DNA of 64,000 nucleotides from Wigglesworthia glossinidia (GTDB taxonomy: Bacteria; Pseudomonadota; Gammaproteobacteria; Enterobacterales; Enterobacteriaceae), in assembly GCA_030827005.1 (NCBI GenBank), contig JAVBJL010000008.1, forward strand, positions 1 through 64,000. The letters are read 5' to 3'. The translations under genes were made by a program, and so were the position numbers. Numbering within the stretch: position 1 is the stretch's first letter; every line of letters begins with the position of its first letter. Shown here piece by piece: positions 39,257 to 49,544 of this stretch. A model generated the notes under the pieces. That model made no database searches, was not told the DNA's origin, and saw only the letters and a program-made list of their open reading frames with translations.

Positions 39257-40126
39257 TCAAAAAATTATTGTACGATTTTGAAATACAAGAACACGATTAG
39301 AAAATATTAAAGATAATGCACGATTAAGAACATATTGTTCGACATCATGTCCAACGCGTACTATATCATTCACGGTATAAGTATGATCAATATGTGCAAT
39401 ATCTTGAAAAATTATTGGACCTGAATCTAAATAGTTATTAACATAATGGGCAGTAGCCCCAATTATTTTGACTCCTCTTTTATAAGCTCTGAAATAAGGC
39501 CTTGCTCCTATAAAAGATGGTAAAATCGAATGATGTATATTGATAATTTTATTATTATAATTTTTTATAAAATTCGATGTTAATATACGCATATATTTTG
39601 CTAATATAATATAATCTGGTTTAAATTTATTAATTAATTTCAACACCTTACTATTATGCTCTTCATCACTTAATGTATCATGATTAATATAGTGAAAAGG
39701 AATATTAAATAATTCAACTAATGGTTTTAAAATTTTATGATTGCTGATTATTGCTAATATTTCAGCGTTTAAATGACCAAATTTATTTTTAATTAATAAA
39801 TTTCCAATACAATGCGGTTCTTTTGTAACTAATAATATAATTTTTGGTTTTTTTATACTTTGAAAGTTTAATTTTATATTCGATGATAATAAATCGCGAA
39901 ATAAATACAAAACAGAACATTCTTGAAAACATCCTTGAATTTCCAATCGTATAAAAAATATATTAGTATCTACATCTAAATAAGTAGAAATTGCTAAAAT
40001 TTCTAAAAATTTACTAAAGCATATTGTCATAATTTGATTAATTATGCCTTTTTTATGTATGCAACTGATAAATAAAACTTTTTTTTTAAAATGTTTTCTT
40101 TTTTTATTTTTATTAATTATAGACAT
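39257..40126 (-). CDS. purU: Formyltetrahydrofolate deformylase
   Basis: Hydrolyses 10-formyl-THF to formate and THF, balancing one-carbon pools and supplying formate. 289 residues (E. coli 280). An N-terminal ACT domain (residues 15-95, ISCIHKKGIINQIMTICF) precedes the formyl-transferase domain with LLVTKEPHCIGNLLIK, ILAKYMRILTSNFIKNY, catalytic-His segment INIHHSILPSFIGARPY and GATAHYVNNYLDSGPII with the catalytic Asp. About ten extra Lys-rich residues lead the N terminus. In E. coli purU also lies near galU and hns. Confidence 0.95.
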   Translation of the reverse strand: MSIINKNKKRKHFKKKVLFISCIHKKGIINQIMTICFSKFLEILAISTYLDVDTNIFFIRLEIQGCFQECSVLYLFRDLLSSNIKLNFQSIKKPKIILLVTKEPHCIGNLLIKNKFGHLNAEILAIISNHKILKPLVELFNIPFHYINHDTLSDEEHNSKVLKLINKFKPDYIILAKYMRILTSNFIKNYNNKIINIHHSILPSFIGARPYFRAYKRGVKIIGATAHYVNNYLDSGPIIFQDIAHIDHTYTVNDIVRVGHDVEQYVLNRALSLIFSNRVLVFQNRTIIF

Positions 40127-40489
40127 AAATAATCGTATACAATATTTTTTTAGCTAAATAAAATTGGTATATTTTATTTTAAATGTAATATATAAGGAAA
40201 ATAAAGATTGAAACATAATTTAGTTTTTTAATTTATATATATGATATTAATCATATTAAATTTATAATAAATATTTAATTATTAGATGTATTTTTATAAC
40301 AATAAAAAATTTACATGCTATATTTTATATTAAAAAATTAGTAAATTTTTTCTAAATAAAAATATTTTTAAATTTATTAAAATTAGTTTATGTATTTTAA
40401 AAATTAAAATTTCCTAAAATAAAAAATTAATTTTAACGCATATAAATTTTTATTTTAAATGATAATTAAGAATCGTTGAATTTTAGATA
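40127..40489. other. Divergent spacer, purU to galU
   Basis: 363 bases, almost entirely A/T, between two divergently transcribed genes. It should contain both promoters, but none can be singled out from chance matches. I see no gene, tRNA or strong inverted repeat. Confidence 0.5.
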
Positions 40490-41389
40490 ATGATAACAGA
40501 AAAAATAAATACCGCTATTATTCCAGCAGCTGGATTAGGTACTCGCATGTTGCCTATTACTGCAACAATTCCAAAAGAAATGTTGCCAATAATAGATGTT
40601 CCATTAATTCAATATTCTATTAACGAATGTATTGCATGTGGATTGTATAATATTATATTAATAACAAAATCTTTTAAATATTTAATTGAACATTATCTCG
40701 ATTGCAATATCAATATATACAGCATATTAGAAAAAAATATACAATCTCATTTAGTTTCTAAAATAAAGTTAATTTGTCCATCATACGTGACAATTACATA
40801 TATTCATCAAAAAAATGTTAAAGGATTAGGAAATGCCATATTATCTGCATCTCCTATTATGAATAATAAACCATTTGCTGTTTTATTGCCAGATATCATT
40901 ATCAATGAGAACACTAACAATTTAAAAAAAGATAATCTATCTGCAATGATTAAACGTTTTGAATATACCGGAACCAGTCAAGTATTAGTTAAAAAAATAC
41001 ATAATATCCAAAATTATGGAGCAGTATATTGCGAAAAAAAAAGAATTTGTTCCAATGAGCACGTAAAAATTATGAAAGTGATTGAAAAACCAAATATAAA
41101 TGAACAAACTTCTAATTTATCTATTGTAGGAAGATATGTATTTTCTAAAAATATTTGGAAAAATTTAAAAAAAATAAAACCAGGTAAGAATGACGAATTT
41201 CAATTGACAGATGCTATTGATTTATTAATACAAGATGAAATCGTAGAGGCTCTTCTTATAAAAGGATTAAGTTATGATTGTGGTAATAAATTAGGATATA
41301 TGCAAGCATTTGTGCAATATGGTTTATATGATAAAAATTTTGGTAAAGTTTTTAAAAATTGGATACGGTCTATAATATCTAATAATTAA
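40490..41389 (+). CDS. galU: UTP-glucose-1-phosphate uridylyltransferase
   Basis: Makes UDP-glucose from UTP and glucose-1-phosphate. 299 residues (E. coli 302). Nucleotide-binding signature PAAGLGTRMLPITATIPKEMLP at 14-35, LLPDIIINE with the metal Asp near 136, VIEKPN, SIVGRYVFSKNIW and the C-terminal YDCGNKLGYMQAFVQYG. It is followed 38 bases later by ugd, which oxidises its product, so the two form a UDP-glucuronate module. Confidence 0.96.
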   Translation: MITEKINTAIIPAAGLGTRMLPITATIPKEMLPIIDVPLIQYSINECIACGLYNIILITKSFKYLIEHYLDCNINIYSILEKNIQSHLVSKIKLICPSYVTITYIHQKNVKGLGNAILSASPIMNNKPFAVLLPDIIINENTNNLKKDNLSAMIKRFEYTGTSQVLVKKIHNIQNYGAVYCEKKRICSNEHVKIMKVIEKPNINEQTSNLSIVGRYVFSKNIWKNLKKIKPGKNDEFQLTDAIDLLIQDEIVEALLIKGLSYDCGNKLGYMQAFVQYGLYDKNFGKVFKNWIRSIISNN

Positions 41390-41427
41390 TATAAAATCAT
41401 AAATTTTTAATCGCAGGAAATTATAAA

Positions 41428-42771
41428 ATGAAAGTAACAGTTTTTGGTGCTGGATATGTCGGATTAGTGCAATCTGCAGTTTTAGCAGAAGCTGGATATC
41501 ATGTGGTATGTGTAGAAAATGATTTAAACAAAGTTTTAAAATTAAAAAAAGGTATTATTCATTTATATGAACCCGGATTAATGCAATTAGTGAAAAAAAA
41601 TTTAAAAAAAAACAGGTTAAAATTTACTACAAATTTAAAATATGGGATTAAACATGGTTTAATACAATTTATTGCTGTTGGAACACCTATAAAAAATCAC
41701 CAAATTGATACATCTGCAGTTTATAATATAGTAGCTAAAATAGCAAAATATATGGAAAATGATAAAATCATTTTAGAAAAATCTACTGTTCCAATAGGAA
41801 CGTCAGAAAAAATTTTCTGTTTAATGCAAAAAATATTAAAATATAGAAATAACAATTTAACATTTGATATAGTTTTTAATCCAGAATTTTTAAAAGAAGG
41901 CACAGCAGTATCAGATTGTATGTATCCAGAAAGAGTAATTTTTGGTATAAATAATATAAAATCTGTAAGTATTTTGAAAAAATTATATAAGCCATTTTGT
42001 CATAAAAAAAATTCTATTATTTTTATGGATTTTCGAAGTGCGGAATTAACAAAATATGCTGCCAATTGTATGTTAGCTACAAAAATCAGTTTTATGAATG
42101 AAATAGCTAATTTATCAGAAATTTTTGGAGCAGATATCGAAAATATTCGAAAAGGAATTGGGTCGGACTCACGTATTGGTAAGAAATATATACATGCAGG
42201 ATGTGGTTATGGGGGTTCATGTTTTCCGAAAGATATTAAAGAATTAATTTTTAAATCAAAATCACTTGGATACAACCCTAAATTACTAAATGCAGTAGAA
42301 GAAATTAATATGATACAAAAAAATAAATTATTTAAATTAATTCAATATCATTTTGGTCCTAATTTATATAAAAAAATTTTTGCGTTATGGGGGTTATCTT
42401 TTAAGCCAAATACTGACGATATTAGAGAAGCTTCAAGTTGTACATTAATGGAATCTTTATGGAGCTATGGCGCTATAATACAAGCATTTGATCCGAAAGC
42501 AATGAAGGCAATTAATGCAATATATGGAAAACGTAATAATTTAAAATTAATGAAAAATAAAGAATCTACTTTAGAACGCGCAGATGCTTTAATTATTTGT
42601 ACAGAATGGAAAAATTTTTATTTTCCAGATTTTAAAATAATTAAATCAAAATTAAAAAACCCAATTATTTTTGATGGTCGAAATTTATATAATCCAAAAT
42701 ATTTAAAACATCACGGATTTATATATTATGGTATTGGTAGAGGGGAATCATGTGTAAAATTAAAAAATTGA
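41428..42771 (+). CDS. ugd: UDP-glucose 6-dehydrogenase
   Basis: Oxidises UDP-glucose twice with NAD to UDP-glucuronate. 447 residues, the long Ugd form (E. coli form 388). N-terminal Rossmann motif VFGAGYVGLVQS at 4-15, GTPIKN, EKSTVPIGTSEK, NPEFLKEGTAV, and the catalytic Cys in CGYGGSCFPKDIKEL near residue 265. The C-terminal domain has ALWGLSFKPNTDDIREASS. AGGAAAT is the ribosome site. The galU-ugd-hns order resembles that of several Enterobacterales, but no glucuronate-using gene is in the window. Confidence 0.95.
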   Translation: MKVTVFGAGYVGLVQSAVLAEAGYHVVCVENDLNKVLKLKKGIIHLYEPGLMQLVKKNLKKNRLKFTTNLKYGIKHGLIQFIAVGTPIKNHQIDTSAVYNIVAKIAKYMENDKIILEKSTVPIGTSEKIFCLMQKILKYRNNNLTFDIVFNPEFLKEGTAVSDCMYPERVIFGINNIKSVSILKKLYKPFCHKKNSIIFMDFRSAELTKYAANCMLATKISFMNEIANLSEIFGADIENIRKGIGSDSRIGKKYIHAGCGYGGSCFPKDIKELIFKSKSLGYNPKLLNAVEEINMIQKNKLFKLIQYHFGPNLYKKIFALWGLSFKPNTDDIREASSCTLMESLWSYGAIIQAFDPKAMKAINAIYGKRNNLKLMKNKESTLERADALIICTEWKNFYFPDFKIIKSKLKNPIIFDGRNLYNPKYLKHHGFIYYGIGRGESCVKLKN

Positions 42772-43051
42772 AAATTAATTTTAACAAAATTTTAAATATA
42801 AAATTATTTATATTTTAAATAAATGAATTGAAATTTTTAATTTAAAAAATAAATACTAAAATTATATCTTATATAAAAATATAATTTAATTTTATATATA
42901 TAAGAAAATATAAAACATAATTTCTAAAAATCAATAAAACTTGTTTTTTTATTTTTTAAGACAAAATTTTTTTTTAAAAATTAATTTTAATAATTGAATG
43001 AAAATAATTAATAAATAATTATTTTATTTAACATATATAAGATCAAAAATA

Positions 43052-43459
43052 TTATAATAAAAAGTCTTCCAGTCTTTTCCCCTCTTGATCAATAGCTTTT
43101 TTTATTATCGTTGGTGTACGTCCCTGTCCAGTCCAAGTTTTAATTTCTCCATTTTCATCAATATATTGATATTTCGCTGGACGAATTGCACGCTTAGTTT
43201 TTATTGGAATTTTCACTGTACAATGAGATTGCAGCAGTTCATTGGGGTCGATACCGTCTGCTATTAACATTTCACGATATTGCTTTAATTTTCGAGTACG
43301 TTCTTTAATCTCTGCTTGAGCTCGGTTATTTTCTTCTCTACGTTCATTAACAACTGCTTCTAGTTTTTCTAACATTTCTTCTAGTGTTTCTAAAGTACAG
43401 TCTCTAGCTTGTGCCCTTAAAGTTCGTATATTATTAAGAATTTTTAATGCTTCATTCAT
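43052..43459 (-). CDS. hns: Nucleoid-associated protein H-NS
   Basis: Binds AT-rich DNA, bridging it and silencing genes. 135 residues (E. coli 137). N-terminal oligomerisation helices ([21 protein letters not shown], then a coiled coil to about 80), linker, and the C-terminal AT-hook-like motif [16 protein letters not shown] near 107-122. Composition stands out: rich in Glu/Arg/Ala and poor in the Lys/Asn/Ile that fill its neighbours, so it is under strong constraint. A perfect 12-bp inverted repeat lies 24 bases upstream of the start. It is convergent with ugd. Confidence 0.97.
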   Translation of the reverse strand: MNEALKILNNIRTLRAQARDCTLETLEEMLEKLEAVVNERREENNRAQAEIKERTRKLKQYREMLIADGIDPNELLQSHCTVKIPIKTKRAIRPAKYQYIDENGEIKTWTGQGRTPTIIKKAIDQEGKRLEDFLL

Positions 43460-43928
43460 TTATATTGCTCTCAAGTGTAATAGAATTAGCATTTTTTGTA
43501 ATAAAATGCTAATTTATTTTATTTAATATCGATATTATTATTAATTAAAATTTTTTTATATTAAATTTGTATAAATTGAAAAAAATTTTAATTTTAAACT
43601 ACATAAAATTACAAAAATTTTTATTAAAATAGAATATTAAATAAGTTTATTTTTTAATAAAAACTTTATTTTTATTACAATTTAAAAAATAAAAAATTTT
43701 TATTTTAATATATTTTTCATGTATTAAATTTGGAAAATTTTTATATAATTTGAACATTTTATAATTTTATTAAAAATAATGTTTTATTTAGAGTATTAAA
43801 AAATAATTTTAATATATATTGATAAATTTATTTATAAATCAATATATAAAATTTTTTAGAAAAAATTGTTTAATTAGTTTAGCATAGTTCTTTTGTTATA
43901 GAAAACAAATATATTTTAATTAGTTTCA
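43460..43928. other. Spacer, hns to cls
   Basis: 469 bases without a gene. Apart from the inverted repeat beside hns it is long A/T runs. It carries the hns promoter at the left; the right end is downstream of cls, which comes in on the same strand. No tRNA or reading frame is visible. Confidence 0.5.
43484..43514 (-). promoter_or_regulatory. Perfect 12-bp inverted repeat upstream of hns
   Basis: AATTAGCATTTT (43484-43495), a 7-base loop, then AAAATGCTAATT (43503-43514): the arms are exactly complementary. It ends 24 bases before the hns start. It could be a hairpin in the hns leader RNA, an operator (H-NS regulates its own gene in E. coli), or the terminator of transcription coming from cls on the same strand. 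Chance repeats of this length can arise in such AT-rich DNA, so function is inference. Confidence 0.45.
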
Positions 43929-45410
43929 TTATAATAATGGACTAAAAAAATAAAAAAAACGTTCAATTGCACGCTGCCAGTACGGTCTTTTTATCCATTC
44001 ATTTAAGTTTAATATTGTAGAAAAAGATATATAATTCATATGTATTTTTTTTAATTTTTTTCCAAAACTACGGTTATCTACTATTAAAGTAACTTCAAAA
44101 TTTAACCACAAACTTCGCATATCTAAGTTTGCTGTACCTACTAGGCTTAATTGATTATCTACTAAAATACTTTTAGTATGTAATAAACCAGTTTCAAATT
44201 GATAAATTATTACTCCTGAGTGCAGTAGCTCTGAAAAAAATGCTCGACTAGCCCATCTGACTAGAATAGAATCATTAAGTTTTGGAATAATAATGCATAC
44301 TAATACTCCTCTTTGTGCTGCTGTACAGATAGCACGCAATAAATCGTCGCTAGGAACTAAATACGGAGTGGTAATTACTATTTTTTTTCTGGCAGAATAA
44401 ATAGCGGTTAACAATATTTGTTGCATGAAACCTTCTGAATATCCTGGACCTGATGGAATAATATGTGTTTTATAATTATATTTTGATTTATTAATTGTAT
44501 TAATTCGATCGGGTACAAAAAAAATTTTTTCTCCAGTTTCTATCTCCCAATCGCACGAAAATATAATTCTCATTGTAGATACGACAGGGCCTTCTATACG
44601 GATCATAATATCAATCCATTGTCCAACTCCACTATTTTTTTTAAAATACTTAGGATCAATCATATTCATGCTACCAGTGTATCCGATACGATTATCGATC
44701 AAAATCATTTTTCGATGTTGTCTTACATCCATACGTCTAAAAAACATTCTTAGAATATTTACATGTAAAGCTTCTACTATTTTTATACCTGCTCCACGCA
44801 TCATTTTAACGTGTATACTACGAAAAAAATTATTACTTCCAGCTGAATCTAAAATTAATCTACATTGAATACCTCTGTGGGCTGCCTTTATTAAAACTTC
44901 CGCAACTTGATTGGCCCATCCTCCTGGATACCAAATATAAAATACCATTTCTATATTTTTTCTAGCTAAATTTATATCCTTAATAACTGTACGCATCATA
45001 TCGTCAGGATGAGTTAAAATATTAATTTTATTGCCTTTTACTCCATCTATTCCTTGACGATGTTTACATAATTGAAATAATGCATGAGCAACTCTGCTAT
45101 TGTTTTTAGTAAAAATTTCTTTATAATTTTTTAAATTTTTTATTTTTTTTAGCGCAGAAATCCAAAGGATTTTATTTTTTTTAATTCTTTTTTTTTCTAC
45201 ATTTAATTCTCCAAATAATAAGTAAATTATTGTTCCAAAAAGGGGTACGATATAAATAATTAATAACCACGCCATAGATGCAGATACGGTGCGACGTTTT
45301 TTTAAAACTTTTAAAGTAACTTCTATAATTAACCACCAGTATCCTAATAATAATATCCAATTAATTATTATTAATAATATATTAATAACTGAATAAAAAT
45401 TTATGAACAT
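43929..45410 (-). CDS. cls: Cardiolipin synthase A
   Basis: Phospholipase-D-family membrane enzyme that condenses two phosphatidylglycerols into cardiolipin. 493 residues (E. coli ClsA 486). Two N-terminal membrane helices (residues 5-30 and 40-65, [17 protein letters not shown] then [21 protein letters not shown]), then two HKD motifs: [16 protein letters not shown] near 230 and [20 protein letters not shown] near 412. Together with cdsA it keeps the phospholipid path alive. E. coli also has cls between hns and yciC. Confidence 0.96.
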   Translation of the reverse strand: MFINFYSVINILLIIINWILLLGYWWLIIEVTLKVLKKRRTVSASMAWLLIIYIVPLFGTIIYLLFGELNVEKKRIKKNKILWISALKKIKNLKNYKEIFTKNNSRVAHALFQLCKHRQGIDGVKGNKINILTHPDDMMRTVIKDINLARKNIEMVFYIWYPGGWANQVAEVLIKAAHRGIQCRLILDSAGSNNFFRSIHVKMMRGAGIKIVEALHVNILRMFFRRMDVRQHRKMILIDNRIGYTGSMNMIDPKYFKKNSGVGQWIDIMIRIEGPVVSTMRIIFSCDWEIETGEKIFFVPDRINTINKSKYNYKTHIIPSGPGYSEGFMQQILLTAIYSARKKIVITTPYLVPSDDLLRAICTAAQRGVLVCIIIPKLNDSILVRWASRAFFSELLHSGVIIYQFETGLLHTKSILVDNQLSLVGTANLDMRSLWLNFEVTLIVDNRSFGKKLKKIHMNYISFSTILNLNEWIKRPYWQRAIERFFYFFSPLL

Positions 45411-45684
45411 AAAAACATGCTTGATTGTTAAATTTTAATAATTTTTAAAAATTATTATTTGTTAAATTTTTAATATAACATTTCTGACATTATTTTAATT
45501 TTTTAATAAAAATTATTTTATTACTAAATTAATAATTTATTATAGATTGTATTTTTTATCGCAAATAATCTCATTTAAACAGAAAATACCAATTTTGTAA
45601 TAATTTATAAAAATTATTTTAATATACATATAATGTATTTATTTAATTTTAGTTAAATATTTATATTTATTTGTAACATATACT

Positions 45685-46455
45685 TTATAAAATTTGAATT
45701 TTTTGATTTATGGATAATATAAATAAACGATATATATATATTATTATATAGCTAGTAATAATATTATTTATTAAATAAAAAAATATTTTTATAGATATGA
45801 GAGAAGAATAAATAAATATTTGAGAAACTGTTATTAATATTATTAATTTTAGAATTAACCATAATATTATGATTGGTGTAATAGAGCGAATATTCGAAAA
45901 TGCATAATGCATACTTGTTCGCATAGCATGAATAATACCAATATTTTTATTAGAAATTAAAATCGGAGAAAAGCTAAAAATAACTAATAAAAAAATTCCC
46001 GGTATAATCATGAAAGCTATGCCACATTGTACTAAAAAAGAAACTAAAAGAATTAATGTAAGAAATTTTGGAAAAAACGATAATGCATTTAAGATTAATT
46101 GATAAAAAGTATAATTTTTTTTATTACAAATATTATAAATCATTAAAATAATATTGCTGAACAAAAAAGCATTTCCAATTAAACCAGATAAATGACTAGA
46201 TAAAGATAATTTAAAAAGTATATACTTTTGATCATTAGATAAATTTTTAAATAAATACTGCATATTATTAATAGATTCATTAACATTAGAAACTATATGA
46301 GAAAGAGAAGAGATTTCATCTAATGTGGGAAAAAAAATATAGCTAACTAAACCGCTAATTATAGCGGATATTATAGAAAAAAGTGTTATATTTAAAATTT
46401 GATTAATAAAAAAGTTCCAAGAATCAAATAGCAAATTTTTTATAAAGATAGGCAC
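45685..46455 (-). CDS. yciC: YciC-family (UPF0259) inner-membrane protein
   Basis: Predicted membrane protein of unknown function. 256 residues (E. coli YciC 247) with about six hydrophobic segments: around residues 18-40, 88-110, 120-145, 145-170, 188-215 and 222-250. The N-terminal IFIKNLLFDSWNFFINQ, the central FLVQCGIAFMIIPGIFLLVIFSFSPIL segment and its location after cls support the call; the rest is diverged. No catalytic motif is seen. Its retention in a minimal genome hints at an envelope role, but that is inference. Confidence 0.85.
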   Translation of the reverse strand: MPIFIKNLLFDSWNFFINQILNITLFSIISAIISGLVSYIFFPTLDEISSLSHIVSNVNESINNMQYLFKNLSNDQKYILFKLSLSSHLSGLIGNAFLFSNIILMIYNICNKKNYTFYQLILNALSFFPKFLTLILLVSFLVQCGIAFMIIPGIFLLVIFSFSPILISNKNIGIIHAMRTSMHYAFSNIRSITPIIILWLILKLIILITVSQIFIYSSLISIKIFFYLINNIITSYIIIYIYRLFILSINQKIQIL

Positions 46456-46596
46456 AATTTTTCTCCCTTCATTTTAAATCAAACATTTGTTTATTTAATA
46501 TATTTTAAATAAAAACACAGAGTGTTATTGGGAATAATTATTGTTTACTTTTAAAGTTTTATCAAAAAAAATATTTTATTAAAGTATATCTAAATA

Positions 46597-47355
46597 CTAT
46601 ATTTTTTTAATTTTATTAGCATCAAATCGTATTCCAGTTTTTTTATAGCTCATATCTGACATTAAATAAAGATACAAATACATAATATCTTTGGCAAGAG
46701 TACGGTTATTTTCTTTTGGAAAAGCAATTTTTCGCATTTTTGTATTTATAGATCCGGGATTGATAGAATTTACGCGAAGTTTAAATTTTGAATATTCAGA
46801 AGATAATACTTTCATTAATCCATCTATAGCAAATTTTGAAACGGCATATGCGCCCCAATGAGCTCTTCCTTTTGGGGTAATACCGGACGTAGTAAAAATA
46901 ATTGATGGATGTTTTGCTTTTAAAAGTAATGGTAAAAATGTTTGAGTAATCATGAAAGTACCATTCAAATTCACATTAATTACTTTTTTCCAATATTTTG
47001 GATTTTGTTGAATAATCGGTGCTATCTTTCCTAAAATGCCAGCATTATTTAACAAACCATGAAGACATGGAATTTTATTTTGAATTTGATTAAAAATTAA
47101 TCTATATTGATTTTGATTAAACGATTCTAAATTGATCACAAGAATGTAAATAATGGCACGTGTATTATATTTTTGCATCTCTTGTTTCACTTTTACTAAT
47201 TTATTTTTAGATTTTCCTAATAAAATAACATTTGCTCCATATTTTGTATATGTTATAGCGGCTTCTTTTCCAATACCATCACTAGCTCCGGTGATTAAAA
47301 TATATTTATTTAACAAAAAATTTTTAGTAAAAATAAATGTTTTATGATTTGGCAT
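46597..47355 (-). CDS. yciK: YciK-type short-chain dehydrogenase/reductase
   Basis: NAD(P)-dependent SDR oxidoreductase of unknown substrate. 252 residues (E. coli YciK 252). Cofactor motif TGASDGIGKEAA near residue 18, LLNNAGILG near 95, the catalytic Ser in TTSGITPKGRAHWG and Tyr-Lys in YAVSKFAIDGL near 168, then VNSINPGSINTKMR. The order yciC ... yciK ... ribA follows E. coli with the trp and other genes removed. Its steady retention in enterobacterial symbionts suggests an important but unassigned reaction. Confidence 0.92.
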   Translation of the reverse strand: MPNHKTFIFTKNFLLNKYILITGASDGIGKEAAITYTKYGANVILLGKSKNKLVKVKQEMQKYNTRAIIYILVINLESFNQNQYRLIFNQIQNKIPCLHGLLNNAGILGKIAPIIQQNPKYWKKVINVNLNGTFMITQTFLPLLLKAKHPSIIFTTSGITPKGRAHWGAYAVSKFAIDGLMKVLSSEYSKFKLRVNSINPGSINTKMRKIAFPKENNRTLAKDIMYLYLYLMSDMSYKKTGIRFDANKIKKI

Positions 47356-47589
47356 GTTAAGTATATAATGATTTATGAAAATATTTTTAGGATGTAATAA
47401 AAATTATATTTTACATTATATGAAAATAGTTATTTATTTTTGTATATATGATTAAATAAAGTTTTTATTATTTTTTTCAAAATACCATTTTTTATACATT
47501 CATTTTTTTAACATAGATTATTGAAAAAAATTTAAAAAAATTAAAATTAATCAAATAAAAAATTTTTACAAAAAGTTGATTTTTTAAAA

Positions 47590-48189
47590 TTATTTATTTA
47601 ATGTAGATAGCATATGACCCATCTTTTCAGCTTTAGTATCTAAATATTTAGCGTTATTAGGGTTGCGTCCAACAATTAACGGGACTCGTTCGGTAATATT
47701 AATTCCGGCAGAAGATAACATGTTAACTTTATCTGGATTATTTGTTAATAAACGAATAGATTTAATTTTTAATAAACTTAATATTTCTGCGCATACTGTG
47801 AAATCCCTTTCGTCTGCAGCAAATCCTAATTGATAATTTGCTTCTACAGTATCAACCCCCTGGTCTTGTAAAGCATATGCACGAATTTTATTTAGAAGTC
47901 CGATGTTACGTCCTTCTTGTCGATGATATATTAAAACGCCACAAGATTCATGTGCAATGGATGATAATGCAGCTTGTAGTTGAAAACCGCAATCGCAACG
48001 TAAACTAAATAACGCATCTCCAGTTAGACATTCAGAATGTATACGAGTTAAAATTGATGTATTTTCCTCAATGTTTCCATGAAGTAATGCAATATGATTA
48101 CATTTTGTTTTAATTTCCTCAAAACCTACCATAATAAATTCCGTCCATGGAGTAGGTAAACGAGCTTCTGTAATACGTACAATTTGCAT
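47590..48189 (-). CDS. ribA: GTP cyclohydrolase II
   Basis: First committed step of riboflavin synthesis from GTP. 199 residues (E. coli 196). The zinc-binding Cys cluster is [21 protein letters not shown] near 53-72, followed by the catalytic segment [23 protein letters not shown] and [10 protein letters not shown]. It is close to full length and slowly evolving. Riboflavin supply is a possible benefit to the host. pyrF lies divergently beyond a 535-base spacer, while E. coli has several genes between. Confidence 0.97.
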   Translation of the reverse strand: MQIVRITEARLPTPWTEFIMVGFEEIKTKCNHIALLHGNIEENTSILTRIHSECLTGDALFSLRCDCGFQLQAALSSIAHESCGVLIYHRQEGRNIGLLNKIRAYALQDQGVDTVEANYQLGFAADERDFTVCAEILSLLKIKSIRLLTNNPDKVNMLSSAGINITERVPLIVGRNPNNAKYLDTKAEKMGHMLSTLNK

Positions 48190-48724
48190 ATTTGCTCCAA
48201 AAAATCAAATGTTTAAATAAATTACTACATAATTGTATTGATTTAAAAAAATTAATTATATTAAATATGATGTTAGCAATTAATTTATTTAAATAATAAT
48301 TTTATTATATTTTATAGTATAAAATATATAATTGAAATTAAATATATACTATACATAGTTTAATATAAATATTTTTAAAAATAAATTTATAATAAAATTT
48401 TTAATTTGATGAAAATCGTTAAAATCATAAATTATGATATAAAATAAAATTTTTATGATATACATTTTAGTTTATATCAAAAACTACATAATTTTTTTAA
48501 ATGCAAATTTAATATAAATTAATATTATAAATATTGATTACATATTTTTACTGTATAAATAATACTTAATTTTTTGAAGTCCTATAAGTGATTTATTGTA
48601 AGAACAACTATTAAATATTATTTATTGAACAGCAATCTGATTAGCAAAAATAAAAAAATATTTTTTTAAATTAAAGATAAACATATACTGATTATTTAAA
48701 TTAATATAAATTTTTACATATAAT
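48190..48724. other. Divergent spacer, ribA to pyrF
   Basis: 535 bases, AT-rich, no supportable reading frame, tRNA or FMN-riboswitch-like block (ribA of E. coli has none either). It should hold the ribA and pyrF promoters. The segment around 48580-48650 (AAGTCCTATAAGTG, TTGAACAGCAATCTGATTAGC) is a little richer in G/C and might be a gene remnant. Confidence 0.5.
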
Positions 48725-49435
48725 ATGTTAGAAAAACAAAAACTATCTCCAATCATTGTGGCATTAGATTATTCGGATCCAGAACAAGCAATTTATTTTT
48801 CTAAAAAAATCTCTCCTATGCAATGTCAACTAAAAATTGGACAAGAACTTTTTATAAATTCAGGAGCATTTTTAATACATTATTTACATAAAAAAGGATT
48901 TAAAATTTTTTTAGACCTTAAATTTTACGATATTCCCAATACAGTAAAAAAGTCAGTATATGCTGTGACAAAATTAGATATATGGATGCTTAGCTTACAT
49001 ATAGTTGGAGGGAAAAGTATGATGCTATCTGCTCGATCCGCTCTTTCTTGTTACAAGAATCATATTCCTAAAATTATAGGCGTTACTATATTAACTAGTA
49101 TGAATAAATTAGAACTACGTCGTATTGGAATTTTTACCTCATCTATGCTTAGTTATGTAAAAAAATTATCTATTTTCGCTAAAAAATGTAAATTAGACGG
49201 TATTGTATGCTCTCCGTGGGAAGCAAAAAGTATTAGAAAATTATTTGGAAAAAATTTTATTATTGTTACTCCAGGAATACGACCTAAAACAACAAAATAT
49301 TACGATCAAAAAAGAGTTATGACTCCTAAAAAAGCAATAAAATCTGGTGCAGATTTTTTAGTAATTGGACGTCCAATTACACAATCAGACAGGCCAGATG
49401 TAATGTTAAAAAGAATTTTATCCGAAATAAATTAA
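48725..49435 (+). CDS. pyrF: Orotidine 5'-phosphate decarboxylase
   Basis: Last step of de novo UMP synthesis, using the OMP made by PyrE. 236 residues (E. coli 245). Conserved: IIVALDYSDPEQA, the catalytic loop LDLKFYDIPNTV near 60-71 (Asp-Lys-x-x-Asp), LHIVGG, GVTILTSMN, DGIVCSPWEA and the phosphate-binding VTPGIRP and VIGRPITQSDRP. It stands alone; yciH, its E. coli partner, is missing. Confidence 0.97.
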   Translation: MLEKQKLSPIIVALDYSDPEQAIYFSKKISPMQCQLKIGQELFINSGAFLIHYLHKKGFKIFLDLKFYDIPNTVKKSVYAVTKLDIWMLSLHIVGGKSMMLSARSALSCYKNHIPKIIGVTILTSMNKLELRRIGIFTSSMLSYVKKLSIFAKKCKLDGIVCSPWEAKSIRKLFGKNFIIVTPGIRPKTTKYYDQKRVMTPKKAIKSGADFLVIGRPITQSDRPDVMLKRILSEIN

Positions 49436-49544
49436 ATTTTTCAAAATTAAAAAATTTTTAAAATTATGCTATTTACAATAGTTATTTAGTAATATCAAAA
49501 TTTAACTAATTTAATTTTTTATTTTAAAAATAATTTAAATTATG

